Shown piece after piece: positions 23,960 to 35,035 of a DNA stretch of 64,000 nucleotides. This DNA is from Artocarpus heterophyllus. Taxonomy: Eukaryota; Streptophyta; Magnoliopsida; Rosales; Moraceae. How positions within the stretch are numbered: position 1 is the stretch's first letter; each line of letters starts with the position of its first letter. The translations under genes and the position numbers were made by a program. The notes under the pieces were generated by a model. The model saw only the letters and a program-made list of their open reading frames with translations, had not been told where the DNA came from and made no database searches. Where the stretch lies: contig CM046350.1 in assembly GCA_025403435.1 (NCBI GenBank), positions 3,130,070 to 3,194,069 on the forward strand, written 5' to 3'.

Positions 23960-24960
23960 GTGTTTCTTTGTTATTGTCGTTTATTGTCGTTTGTATAATT
24001 TTAGAGCTATTTTTTTTTTGGGCGCTTCTCCCGACCGGACAATAACCTGGTCCTCTCACGGCAGCGGGCCACTGCCCGTTGGGAGAAAAAAGATTTTTCT
24101 TCCCTTTTAGATTCTTGTCATCGATTCTAAAGGGTATTGTCCTTTTATTATTATTTTTATGTTCAATTTTTATTATTATTGGTTTTTTTTTTTTTTTTCA
24201 GGTTCCCCAGTGGATGCCTATTGTTGAGGTCTTTGTCATCTTTGTATGATCGTCGCTCGCTCGCTCGCTCACTCTTCGTGTGGTGTTAAACTTCCCAGGT
24301 GACGTCCTTTTTTAGATTGTTTTGTTGTTATTTATTATTTTATGGTCGCTTTTTGTTTGCTGTCGTTTTTAATTACATGTGTGGCTGACGTCGCTTTCTA
24401 GTTTGCTATGGTTTTTTAGGGTTACATACTGTGTGTGGATGTATAAGATATTTCAGGTTAGAATTATTAAAGTCATTTTTATTATATTATATGAAAATTT
24501 TATATTGTAGTAATTTTTTTATTTTTATTATAATATGTAAAAATTTTATATTATTTATAATTAAAAAGTTAGTTTAGATTGTCCTTGCTATTACTAAACA
24601 GGCCGATATTTTCTTTATGCGTGGCGTTTTACAATTTCTTGTCTTGAATGTTGACGTCATCTATGTCGTTTCGTACTTTTTGTGTCGTCCTTAGTTTGCT
24701 GCCGTTCTAATCGTTCTGTCGAATCAATCAGGTCGTTCTTATTTTGATATCGTTTTATGGCTTGTTGTTTCTTTATTATTGTTGTCTTTTCGTAGTTTGT
24801 TGTTGTTTCTGATGTTGTAGCCATATATTGTCGCTTTTTGTTTTGTCCTTACGTAGTTGTCGTTAATAATCCAGTTCCATTGTCTTTTTATCGTTTATTC
24901 TAATAATGTTGTTTCCAAATAATGTCGTTTATTTATAATAATGTCGTCTCTGAAGTTTTT
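23960..24960. repeat. Second field of TGTCGTTT motifs
   Basis: GTCGTTT and close variants (GTCGCTT, GTCGTCC, GTCGTTA, ATCGTTTT) recur through about 1 kb: twice in tandem near 23975-23992, then near 24362, 24668, 24731, 24859, 24926 and 24945, with many single-base variants between. Here the GTCGTTT orientation dominates, whereas AAACGAC is more frequent in the field at 6170-7380. There is no protein-like frame. A TCGC microsatellite, (TCGC)4, lies near 24250. The 24440-24610 part also contains AT-rich sequence of the ATATGAAAATTTTATATTG type, perhaps a nested MITE. Confidence 0.6.
24026..24087. repeat. GC-rich inverted repeat
   Basis: TTCTCCC at 24026-24032 pairs with GGGAGAA at 24081-24087, and an inner CGGGC/GCCCG stem sits at 24065-24078. 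This compact GC-rich island lies in strongly AT-rich surroundings. It could be the end of a mobile element or a fold-back structure. Its identity is unknown. Confidence 0.5.
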
Positions 24961-25084
24961 TTTTTCTTTTTTTGAGGGGAACTGAAGTTATTTTCTTTTC
25001 GCTCAAGTTATTCATTAAGCTTCATCATTAAAGGATCATTAGGAAGAGAAAAAGGAAATAGTTCAATGAATTCAAGAAATTAAG

Positions 25085-25240
25085 GTGGCGTTTGGTTACG
25101 TTCTCGGAATTTTTAAAAATGTTTTTATATGTTTTTTGAGACAAAAATTTTAAAAATACTCTCAACATAATTTTTAAAAAAATTTTATTTTTCAAAACAA
25201 AAACATTTTCCCATATTTTGAAGACATAACCAAACGGCCC
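25085..25240. mobile_element. MITE with GTTTGGTTA terminal inverted repeats
   Basis: The ends are GTGGCGTTTGGTTACG and CATAACCAAACGGCCC, imperfect inverted repeats of about 16 bp. TTAAGG is present at both junctions (25080-25085 and 25241-25246), consistent with a target duplication containing TTA/TAA. The interior is a long AT-rich near-palindrome (AATTTTTAAAAATG...). The MITE at 62763-62919 has similar ends. Confidence 0.75.
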
Positions 25241-26605
25241 TTAAGGTTGACAAAAAGTATCTTTGAAGCAAAACTGACGGATAAGATTTGGACAGCAAAA
25301 TGGGTGCTGTAAAGAGAAACCAAACGAGATCAAGCAAATATTTATATGAACATATACATAGATTATTCTAAGAAACATTTCAAGAAAGGACAAGAAAACG
25401 CCAAAACTATGTAGCCCACATGTTGTTCTTCAGTCTTATTGTCTTTTTTTTTTCCTCTTATGTGGTGTGGAGCCTACGGCTCCCACTTTGAAGAAATGAA
25501 AGACCAGGATGATTCTGGACATGCACACTCACGCACCAACGAGCTTGAGCTAGCCTCAAGTCGCGTATGTTTTTTTAAAAGACAATCTAAGTTTAATGTG
25601 TTTGTTTCACCCATTTATATCGAAGTTTTGATTCAAACTAGTTTTATTATAAGGTTTTTTTTCATAAAATTAAAATTATTATAGTATTTTTAATTTAAAC
25701 TTTTAATTCAACTTAGTAAAATTTTTCCTTATCTTATTAGGGTGTGTTTATTAATTAGTAATTCAATTTTTTTAAGAAAAATAGTTAAATTCTTGTGTTT
25801 ACTTTTGTATTTGTGAATTAAGTGAGACACCGCAAAATTTATTATATTTGCTTTTTGAGAATTTTGTTTACTATTTTTTTCAATTCCTAACAAGCAAGCT
25901 TAAGAAACGTGGTAACATGCCCTTAGTGCAACAATATTTGTTTTAACCAGCTTCAAAAAAAAAAAAAAAAAAAAAGAAGAGGAGGCGGAAGAAGAAGAAG
26001 CAATATTTGTTAACGATTTTCAGTACTTGAATTGAGCCGAAAAACAAGGAACGTCTCTTGGCGTGCTCCGTATAATTTAGCTATACACAGTTGTAATTCC
26101 TTGTTAATTATGTATAACAAACAGAAGGAGTGGATCTTTTAAATTCTTGAGTTCACATGCAATCTTTGAAAAACCTGAATAACCAAAAAAAAAAAAAAAA
26201 CTTAAGCAAAACTGCATCAAAACAGTACTAGACTACTAAATTTAATAGCAGCAAAAAAAAAAAAAAAAGACTGCTAAATTTAAATCATATTGTGCGTACG
26301 TGAAGCTCTCAATTACACAACTAAAAATCACCAGAACATGAACTCCTTTCAGAGAAATTACAAAAACTCAGAGGAAACTACATTCCATTAACGTCAAACT
26401 TTCAGAACACCGTTAAATTACATTCACTAATACCCGTTACATTTAATTAGCTGATTATATCTCAAAAAAGTACACACACGTACTTTGCACAAACAGGAAG
26501 CCCTTGATCATAAGATATATATATATATATAGGCATGCAAATATTATGTAATAATCTTAAGCATATATCCCGCATGATCATGCAAAAGGGGTGATTGATT
26601 CAAAA
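25241..26605. other. Intergenic DNA
   Basis: Only simple repeats were seen: A19-A21 runs near 25955 and 26190, a GAAGAAGAAGAAG tract near 25990, and (TA)n at about 26515-26532. The 3'UTR of the minus-strand gene at 26606 occupies the right end. The 81-residue frame around 25440-25680 has no conserved character and is not called. Confidence 0.5.
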
Positions 26606-26929
26606 TTAGTACTGATCAGGCCACAAGAAAGCCCCTTTTGCATATTCCCTCTTCTCATCAAGAGAGCCCTTGAAACTAAGCCCATATTCCCTGAGAAGCA
26701 AGTCCAGCTTCCACTCCTCCATCTTCTCATAATCTGCCTTTGTGTAACGAGGATAATGAAGAGGCATTTGGAACCCCATATTCACCTCTGAGTTGTAAGA
26801 CAAATTGCCAACGTTGTTAGTTGGTACTTTCAAGCTGTTCTTCACGTCCCCATTAATATTTGCTTCTTCTTTGGTTGGGAACCCCAAAACATGGCATGCT
26901 GAGTGAACAAGCCATTTCAAAGCCGCCAT
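26606..26929 (-). CDS. Small plant-specific protein, DUF7722-like (107 aa)
   Basis: A single intact exon encodes 107 residues, starting MAALKWLVHSACHVLGFPT and ending GAFLWPDQY. The C-terminal half carries a conserved-looking block, FQMPLHYPRYTKADYEKMEE followed by WKLDLLLREYGL and a GAFLWP terminus. I associate this with a land-plant family of unknown function (DUF7722). The N-terminal 20 residues are hydrophobic and could anchor or target the protein. No catalytic motif is visible. The 5' leader is CT-rich (TCTCTCTC repeats at 26930-26970) and a TA-repeat promoter element lies about 130 bases upstream. The open, conserved-looking C-terminus argues for a real gene. The family name is from memory. 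Confidence 0.75.
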   Translation of the reverse strand: MAALKWLVHSACHVLGFPTKEEANINGDVKNSLKVPTNNVGNLSYNSEVNMGFQMPLHYPRYTKADYEKMEEWKLDLLLREYGLSFKGSLDEKREYAKGAFLWPDQY

Positions 26930-27054
26930 CTCTCTCTCTCCCTCTCTAGATCTCTTTCCCTCTCTCTCTAAAGAGGTTTTTATTTCAGACTAGAGAAGAC
27001 CAAATTTAGGAGGACTTTTGTTTTGTAGCAAATTCTCAAAGAAATACGCCGTTC

Positions 27055-27076
27055 TATATATATATATATATATATA
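27055..27076 (-). promoter_or_regulatory. (TA)n tract, likely TATA element of the 26929 gene
   Basis: An alternating TA tract of about 22 bases lies 126 bases upstream of the ATG at 26929. It would serve as a TATA box on the minus strand and is also a likely variable microsatellite. Confidence 0.45.
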
Positions 27077-28107
27077 GCTCACTAAACGACTTTAGGCTGC
27101 TATAATAACAATAATAATATACGTGTGAAATGTGAACGACAAATTGAACTGCCATGTAATATATAAAACAACAACAACAACAATAATAATAATAATGATA
27201 ATAATAATAAACCCTCAATCAAATATAGCTTGCGTGTATGCTGCAAATGATTAATGTATTGCTTTTGTATACTTGAACGGTCTTTTGGGGTGCCAGCATA
27301 GCATGTTATCTACAATTTTTTCCTTGTAGTGGTTAATGATCGATTTTTTATTTTATTTTTTTTTCTTCGCTTTGATACGCAAATAATTGATTGTGTAATT
27401 CGTAAGAGTTGTCTCTTTCTGGTGTTATTGGTGGCCCTAGTGTTGTTGAGTTTTGCTCTTTAATCGATTAGAAGGATCCATAAGAACTTGTCAAAAAAAA
27501 AAAAAAAAACTCTATATGCGTTCAATTTCAATATACTGGGAATTTTTTTTGTCATCGAGCCGTTAGTATACGTTTTTTTTCCATTAAGCATCATTAGAAT
27601 TTACTAATAAATCCTATTTTATTGGAGGGTTTGATCTCCTAAATTACGTATTCAATTATTGTTTTCAGTGTATCTGTGACTTTTCTGTGAATTTAATGAA
27701 ATTTTCTTTTTTAAAAAAATTAATTGATTGATTTTCAATAAAAAATTAAAATATTGATTGAGTTGCGTATCGGAATGCCAGGGCCATTAATGACGTCACA
27801 TAATCAATAATGCAAGAGTGGCTTTCGGATTAAGATAATTTAGGAACCTTGATATATGGCTATAATATTATATTTTATGCACAGCTTAATTGTTGAGTTT
27901 CGCCGGAGAAAAATGAAGGGTCTAGGAGTTTAAGACAAAGACAACAAAGTGAGTAATAAATATGTTTCCATCCAAAACCTATTAATTGTAAGAGAATGAT
28001 ATGGACTGCTCCAGACAACAGCTGTAACAATGAAATTTTCGTGGACCTCAGAAAGCAAAGTTTATTTTGGTTAATGAACATTAGTTGCCCTTGGCAGAAA
28101 TTAATAG

Positions 28108-28250
28108 GGTGTTTAGCAAAACCATTTAAACTCAAAAAATAAGTTTAAACATTATAACATGTGATAGATTTACACTGTAGTATATAAGAACTTTAGATCA
28201 TGAATGGTTTAAACTCACGAGTTTAAACGGGTGATGTCCTAAACACAAGG
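28108..28250. mobile_element. MITE-like element (GGGTGTTTAG ends)
   Basis: The left end is TAGGGTGTTTAGC and the right end is GTCCTAAACACAAGG, giving a roughly 11-bp imperfect terminal inverted repeat. Inside are internal inverted segments (CCATTTAAACTCA / GGTTTAAACTCACGAG) and an AACATGTGATAGATTTACACTG module. TTA is present near both ends but the exact target duplication is ambiguous. Confidence 0.55.
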
Positions 28251-29364
28251 TTATACTATTTCATTAGTATCCAATGTTTTCTTGTGCTTTTTTTTCTTTT
28301 TGGTTGGAAAGTTGTAGCATGATTGTTGATGTGCACCCTTTGCCTAATTGGCTGCAAGGCTTGTGGCTTTAATATACGGAAAACAATCTATCATTGAGGC
28401 GTGTTGTTGGAGGATTTGGGCCGCACTTCCCTGTTTGACAAGTTAAAAGCAGTGTTTGATTAAACAAAGAAAATAAGAAGGAATGCAAGGTGTATGACCA
28501 AAACTAAGAAAATAGAAAGGTAGAATCAAGAGAAAGATGTTTCTCTGTTATTTTAGGTATAATTTCCTTTCTCTAATATTTTAACTTTGAATAAGGATTA
28601 AAATTATAGTCACATAAAGGGACTTAAAATCTCTCCTACCAAATAATCATGAGTTTTTAAATCCATCCACTAATCATCTTGTTTTTATGTATTCTTATTC
28701 TATTTTTTCTTACAACTAATTTTCAAAAAAGGAGTAATGTTAAAGAAATACCAGTGATGCTCAACGTCACATCTAGTAAAAAGTAGGCCCCACACATAAG
28801 ACTAACCTTTTATTAGTCATAGTGCAAACTATTTTTAATATAAAGTATGACTTAGACCTTAAGAGGTTAGAGACGTCAGCTGAAACTAATCCATATTTAA
28901 AAGAAAGTTGGACCTTAAAGTTTTCTTTTAAAAAATAACAAAGTTACTCCTTTGGGTACTTGAGAGGCTGATCACAAGGGATATTGGCAATTTCCTATTT
29001 TTTACATAGAATAAGATCATCATTCCAAGTTTAACTTAAAATAGAACTTGTATCTATAACACGTACTTTGATAGTATTTGAGAATTAAGTTGTAACTTAA
29101 ATACTGTAACATATGAAGGTTTTATATTTTAGCATATTTTTGTTTTACACCGTAATATGCGAAAGCTTTGCACTATAACAATTAAAAATTTGGTATTGAA
29201 ACGTGCTTTTCAAATACTCATTTCCAGAAACAAATGAAGTAAATGTAACGTTTTCTCAAAATGAGTAGTATGGATTCTAGTTAGATGAGTTAATTAACTA
29301 GAAATATGAAACGTCGTAAACCCTGGAAAAAAAAAAAAAAGGAGACCAAGAGATTAAGTTTAAC

Positions 29365-29535
29365 TTGTGTTTGGTAAAAATGGTCTAACCCACTTTTTTA
29401 GTTACAAACAGTGAACAGCTCTTATATGTTATAGTAAAAAAAAAAATATTACAATATAAAACTCTCATATACTACTGTAAAAATAGTTTTAGTTAACAAT
29501 TCTAATCACCATATCAAATACTTATAGTGAAGTTC
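29365..29535. mobile_element. MITE-like element (GTGTTTGGTA ends)
   Basis: The left side is TTGTGTTTGGTAAAAATGG and the right side CACCATATCAAATACTTATAG. An inverted form of the common module, AATATAAAACTCTCATATAC, lies in the middle. Ends are imperfect and the target duplication is not resolved. Confidence 0.45.
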
Positions 29536-30452
29536 TTTAAATGAAAGGGAACAGGGGTCGAATGGATTAAAGGCCGGCATTTTCTGCTTTTGTATGTTCT
29601 CTTTTGCTAGTTTCTGGTTGACCCAATCAATCGACTGCCTATTATTGTGTTCGAACTTCTTTCACTTCACAGCAAGCAATAACTTCTCTCTCATTTGGCC
29701 CTTTTTTTCCTGCAACTGCTACCTCTCCAAAAATGAAGGACATCTACAACTATGAATTTTCACGCCTGTCTCGCTTTGTTCGCTCAATTTCTAAATGTTT
29801 AGATTAAATATTTTAAATATTTTAAATATTATCACTTTTCACTTTCTGTGCATCGCTAATCAAACCTTGTTTACAGGTAATTTAGTCTGTACCATTGTAA
29901 TAATATATATGTTGAACTGTAGTCGCAACGTAAATCCCCATCCAACTCTATTGTAAGGGAAAGAATTTTAAGGTGTTTGGCTCTATGTTATTACCAACAA
30001 ATAGTATAAAGCTCTTAGCAGCTATAGTAAAAAGCAAAAACTTGTTACAATATAAAACTTCTATATGCTACGATGTTTTTAACGAATTGGTTTTAATCAA
30101 TGCTCCAAAAAATCCTATTTAAATCCCCCACCTTCAAGTTAAATATAGGGAAATTTTCATAAATAACTTCTTTTAATATTTATTTTTTATAAATTTCATA
30201 TATGTTCATTTATGGTAAACTTAATATATAATATGAATGATAATGTGGTATAATTTTCCTACGTGTGATACAAATAGACACGAATTTAAAAAACGTGGCA
30301 TAAGAGTATAATTTTCTCTTAAATATATATGTATGTATGTATGCATGTAAATGTTGAACTGTGGGTCACTTATGGTGGTGTGCAGCCCAAAAGTCAAAAT
30401 GATTGGGCTTTGTTTGTAATTAAATCCAAACAGAAAAAAAAAAAAAAGATTA

Positions 30453-30618
30453 ATAGGGTGTTTGGAAGGATGGTGGGAACCACTTTTACTGTAGCATGTG
30501 AGAGTTTTATACTGTAGCACATTTTTTTGTTATTACTGTAGCATATGAGAGCTTTACACTATTCATAACTGAGATTGTGGTGAGAACTGAGTGGTTCTCA
30601 CCACTGCCAAACACCCCC
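30453..30618. mobile_element. Harbinger/Tourist-type MITE, copy 1
   Basis: The element runs from TAGGGTGTTTGGAAGG to CTGCCAAACACCCCC, a terminal inverted repeat of about 12 bp extended inward by GGTGGGAACCACT / AGTGGTTCTCACCAC. It is flanked by the 3-bp duplication TAA (30450-30452 and 30619-30621), the TWA type expected for PIF/Harbinger MITEs. The interior reads ACTGTAGCATGTGAGAGTTT and later ACTGTAGCATATGAGAGC. A close relative lies at 54767-54943. Confidence 0.85.
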
Positions 30619-30741
30619 TAACTAAGATGACATATTAGAGAATATTACATGTTACACTTAAAAAAAATACGTTTATTCATACTACATTTAAAAAGCTGTA
30701 TCATATTATTACTCTTATTATCTATCAAGTTGTCACACTTA

Positions 30742-30870
30742 TAAGGTGTTTAGAAAAGTAGTTTAAATCAATAGTTTGAGCTATGCATATTGTAAAGCTC
30801 TCATAAATAAAGTTCTCACATGTTGCAGTTCTTAAACTCAAACTGATGGTTTAAACTGCTATACCAAATA
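30742..30870. mobile_element. MITE-like element (AGGTGTTTAG ends)
   Basis: It runs from about ATAAGGTGTTTAGAAAAGTA to ACTGCTATACCAAATACTTT. Inside are inverted GTTTAAATCAATAGTTTGAG / CAAACTGATGGTTTAAAC arms and module fragments (GTAAAGCTCTCATA). The target duplication was not resolved. Confidence 0.5.
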
Positions 30871-32487
30871 CTTTATTAAACATACATCACATTTATAAAA
30901 ATAAAAACTGAAAATGTTTCAAATGATGGTGTTCATAAAAGTTCCCCATGAGATTAACCCTTAATGGTTAATAAGATTAAACCTAAAATACATCGGTATG
31001 GTGCGGCCTAGTCTAATTAAGATAAGATGTGCACCTTCATGGGAAAACCAAGACTGGTATGATATTCTTCGCAACAAAGTATTGAATACAATTTACTGTC
31101 CAGCTGCTTTCACCACTATGGTAATTACTGCATGAATAATGTTTTATTTATTTATTTATTTATTTTTTACTCTTTAGCCACCACTGCTAGATGGTAGGAG
31201 GAAACAGAAAGTAAAATGAAAAAAGAGAGCACACGGTTCCGCGGACAAAAGCTTCATTTTATTTTCCTGTTTTTCTGCTTGTTTCGCAAAAGGTTTCTTG
31301 GACTAATCAATTACATCTTTGTTATCAATAAAGCCCAACTTCGAGTATGTACAAGACTAAAGTTCCTTAGTATTATAAATTTTATATGATTCCTTTTTAC
31401 ATAATCCCACTTTTTTGTCCAGTTTTTTTATGATTTCAAAAGGACTGACTTGGTGTATAGAGATCTCAAGGTCTGCTTTTATTCTACTTTTCTAATTGAC
31501 AGCGGATTTGTTAAAAAAAAAAAAAAAAAAAACTTTTTTTAAGTTTAGGCCTTCAAAATGGGCTTTTATTCCTTTTTTTAACGCTTTAGTCTCGGTAATA
31601 AATTGGCTCAAGAAGTTTGGATTCTCATTGTGATTGTATTTCCTTTTATTTCTTGGAGCAAATAAGTTTAAATTTCATTTTCTGTTAAAAATTTCCTTTT
31701 TTTACAAAAAAATTGCGCGTTTTGTATTTTTTTTAATCACAATTATATTTAGGCCATTTTGGTTTTACGTCCTATAAATAGTTGCATTCTCTTGTAATAA
31801 AAACCATACATTGTAAAATTAAGTATTTACTCGCAATTCTCTCTCTTCCAACAATCATCGGTAAAGACATCTAAATCCTTTTTTCTCTATTAATTTTTTT
31901 GTTTGTTCTTCCGCTGCATCACGAACATAAAGACGTAACCTAGCTTTTCATGCCCACTAAAGTTATAGCAATTTATCTTTCATGCAACTATTAGTATAAT
32001 ACATGTTAACGTTACCCTGATCCCTAATTAAAGCACATGTAATGACGCCTAGTTTTGCAAACCGTAACTTTTCCTTATCTTTTGGTTTCTTTTAGATTCT
32101 TACAATATTATTTTTCTTGGGAGATGAGATGGAAAAATCACTTTTCTGAATCAGCCTCTCCTCGACGCAGAGCCAGTCAATGAGTCAAAATGCTAAACAC
32201 ATACATATTTCTTTATTTTATTTTTTTTGGTTATTTCTTATAAATATGTTCAGCCACGTTTAGATTTTTCTGGGATGTTTTTGCAATAATTTAAGCGTAT
32301 CATTTCCATGAAAATCCGTTGTATTTTTCTATTTTTTTTCTTCCTTCATAATCTCGTCGTTTATGTATTGTTAATTTCCAGCCAAAGGTTATTTTCCTAT
32401 TTTAGCGTATCCAAATATTTATCCCTCCTTATTTTCTTTACATTGATTGTCTGTGAAATTTGTGATCCGCAGGTAAGCCAAAGGGTC

Positions 32488-34011
32488 ATGGAAGTAAGTT
32501 CATTTGCGATGAGAAGCATTACTTTTTTTGCTTTGTTCTTTGGTACGGTTCTTCATTCAATCTCTATTCTCTCCGTTTTCTTCATATGTGGATGATATAA
32601 AAGTGAAATAAAGATTGAAATTTGACGCACAGTTTAGCATTAGGATCATGTTCATTTGCAATAAACCTAAATTATTTTGTGTTTTTATGGTATGATAATA
32701 ATCATTAATGAAATAGAATAATTCAAGCATTTGAAATTAGTTCTTTGATTTGGTATTTTATTGGTCTAGATTTTGAAACCTCTTTGATGCAGCAATATTT
32801 CAGTTGGGATACGCAGATGAAGTTGGCATTAAAACACCGACCTTACCGGAAGAAACCAGCGCCGGCAAGATTGGGAAGAAGCCATTACACACACAGTCAG
32901 CTGGTAATCGTAAAGATTACTATTTTTCATCATCTCCGTACACACGTTGCCTCCCTTAGCTAGCTAGTCTCTTAATTGTGTTTGGCACCATTTGTGCATG
33001 CCACTCCTTTCAAAAATTTCTATAACAATTTTTTTAACTATTGTTATCATAACGAAGCCTCAATTTGCACATGCGCATGACTTAATAATATTTAGAGTAA
33101 ATTGTATTATTACATTTGAACTATTTATTTTTTACATAATGCACTTTAAATTTTTAATTTTGGCATAATGCATCTTAGACTTTAAAATTATTGACAATTG
33201 AGGTCCAAAAGCTCCTTCAATTTTCGTTAAATACTCTTTTTCATGGTTGAGCTTTAATTTTTTTCCCTTAAAATGACAAGTTCTATTATTAAGAAAACTC
33301 CTGTGCTAATTTCATAACTAAAATTATCCATGTTTTTTTGACATTTTTAGCTATTGAACCTCAATTGCCAACGATTTTAATATTTAGGGTGTATTTTGCC
33401 AAGATTGAAAGTCTTTTTTTAATGCCAAGATTAAAAATTCGAGGTGCATTATGCAAAAAATAAATAACTTGAGGTGTAATAATACAATTTACTCTAGTAT
33501 TTATGTAGACATCCTGAACTTCAGCCGTTTTATAAAGAGAATTTTTACTTATATATCACATCTTGTAATGTATCAGATATAAATGTGTCACATGTGTACA
33601 ATAACATTTTTAATTTTATGAATTGACTTGGATGAGCATGTAAACATTGTAATACTAATACTCCGTACAAATTATGAAGGCAATGTGAACCGCATGGGTG
33701 GAAGAAGATGTTCAGAAAGGGACATATCAATTTTCCAAGAGACATCAGCCTCACTTCCTAATGGGATCCCACAATACACAGTTCAGATCCTAAACACTTG
33801 CGCCTCAGGCTGCAGGATCTCCAACATTCACGCCAAATGTGGGTGGTTTAGTTCTGCTCGGTTGATTAACCCTAGAGTTTTCAAGCGAATAAAATATGAC
33901 GATTGTTTGGTTAACAATGGAGAGCCTCTCCACTTTGGCAGGGTCCTCACTTTCCAATATGCAACCACTTTCAAACAACCGCTCTCAGTTTCTCGTGTTT
34001 CCTGCGGTTAA
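32488..34011 (+). CDS. TPD1-like secreted cysteine-rich protein (TDL1 type)
   Basis: Three exons were reconstructed: 32488-32542, 32793-32903 and 33680-34011, with GT-AG introns and consistent phase (both introns phase 1), giving 165 aa. The acceptor GATGCAG|CAATATT was chosen over the nearby TTTCAG|TTGG because the latter gives an immediate stop. Residues 1-26 form a signal peptide ([19 protein letters not shown]). The C-terminal domain has six cysteines (66, 96, 100, 109, 131, 164) and family motifs [33 protein letters not shown] and [29 protein letters not shown]1 family members are apoplastic ligands of the receptor kinase EMS1/EXS in anther cell-fate control; other members have wider roles. 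A GGRRC basic site just before the domain could be a processing site. Start choice between M1 and M8 is uncertain; both keep the signal peptide. Confidence 0.85.
33095..33494. mobile_element. MITE with long terminal inverted repeats inside a TPD1-like intron
   Basis: Left end TAGAGTAAATTGTATTATTA and right end TACAATTTACTCTA are inverted copies. The similarity continues inward for over 100 bp (TTTACATAATGCACTTTAAA on the left against TGCATAATGCACCTCGAA read inward from the right). A TA dinucleotide flanks each end. The element is about 400 bp and lies wholly within the second intron (32904-33679) of the TPD1-like gene. Confidence 0.8.
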
Positions 34012-35035
34012 CTTAAACCACCGTGCCAATTTCCATACTTATTTTCTTTCTTTGGCCTTATCGATGAAATTTGTAACATATTTTATATTTTTATAGGACC
34101 CCACACTATGCACCCTATATAACATGTCCCTCACTTGAAAAGAGTTAATTTTACCCCTGAAGTATGTAAAGTGATTCAAAACACCCCTTGAGCTATTATG
34201 ATTTCACAAATGTCTGCTAAATTATTGTTTTGTGTCAGCTTGCCCTTGATCTTTTAAAAATTTAGGGAGAACGAAGGATGGGGGCAAAGTTGACTCCAGA
34301 GGTCTCAATTTGGCATGAGGCTTAGCCCGGCCCAACTTGATTCAAGAGCCAGGCCTAAATCTTTGGCCCAAAATAGAACAGCCTAATTAGCTATGTTTAA
34401 AAAATAAAATAAAATTCCCCTGTAAGAATTCGAGTCGTGTCAATCCCCACACAACTCATCCTTTTTATATAGCCAGCTCGGCCCGGTTTTTCCCCCTTCT
34501 AGCCAGCATGGGGCAAGCTAGACAACCCAAATTGTTATCTCTAGTTGGTACAAAATTAATAGTTTAAGGAACAAGTTGCCTTAGAATTAATAATTTAGGG
34601 GCATCTATAAACATTATTATTTTGTTGGTATTATAAACCGACAGGGAATTTTGAGTCAGGATAGATAATTTAAAGATGAAATAAAACTTTTTTATGATTC
34701 GAGAGCACATAGAACTAGAGCACATAATGAAAAAGATGTTTACGAAATTAATCCTATTTTGTATAGTGAATTGACAATAAACTATAAATATTTTGTTTAG
34801 TTATGTGCTCAAGCTAGCTTTTTTTGATTCTTGATTTAGGCTTACATATGCAAAGTAGTTTATACTCAAACTGATCAGTAATCTTAAAGCATTTATAATT
34901 AGATGATGCATGTATATAAAGGAAGATTGAGACTAATCATCTTGTTTTTGCTAGTGAAACACAGAGAAAAAGTACTAAAAAAAAAACCCAGAAAAAGAAG
35001 CTCATTTTATAATAAGATTGGATCCTATCTGCGGT
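34012..35035. other. Intergenic DNA between TPD1-like and Ycf33-like genes
   Basis: This convergent intergenic region contains both 3'UTRs. A probable hAT-like element occupies 34297-34543. The rest is AT-rich with no gene seen. Confidence 0.5.
34297..34543. mobile_element. Probable hAT-like MITE
   Basis: The left end AGAGGTCTCAATTTGGCATG and the right end read inward, TAGAGATAACAATTTGGGTT, form an imperfect inverted repeat. Internal GCCCGGCCCAA and GCTCGGCCCGG blocks are typical of small hAT elements. A GTTG-containing flank occurs on both sides, but a full 8-bp target duplication is not clear. Confidence 0.5.

Larger units (their letters stand above)
27077..32487. other. Gene-poor, MITE-dense intergenic region
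   Basis: No gene is supported over about 5.4 kb. It holds at least six MITE-like segments (28108-28250, 29075-29215, 29365-29535, 29970-30115, 30453-30618, 30742-30870). Most carry variants of a TATGAGAGTTTTATACTGTAGC module. Simple repeats include AAC/AAT triplets at 27168-27210, A-runs near 27493, 29325 and 31510, and (TTTA)n near 31145. Positions 31700-32480 lead into the TPD1-like gene and presumably contain its promoter; no TATA box was fixed. Confidence 0.5.

Noticed and set aside
6170..24960. Single giant transposon bounded by the two GTCGTTT fields
   Set aside because: Attractive because of the differing orientation bias, but no matching terminal repeats or target duplication were found and ordinary genes lie between. 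It is kept only as one possibility in a finding.
25439..25684. 81-residue frame near a TTTTTTT start
   Set aside because: Only the first part has balanced composition, there is no family resemblance, and no splice or promoter context was found.
32308..32487. Longer N-terminal extension of the TPD1-like first exon
   Set aside because: The extra 60 residues are low-complexity hydrophobic, and the ATG at 32488 already gives a normal signal peptide.
34144..34265. Possible further gene after TPD1-like (GTCTGCTAAATTATTG region)
   Set aside because: It resembles dispersed repeat sequence and no frame of useful length exists.
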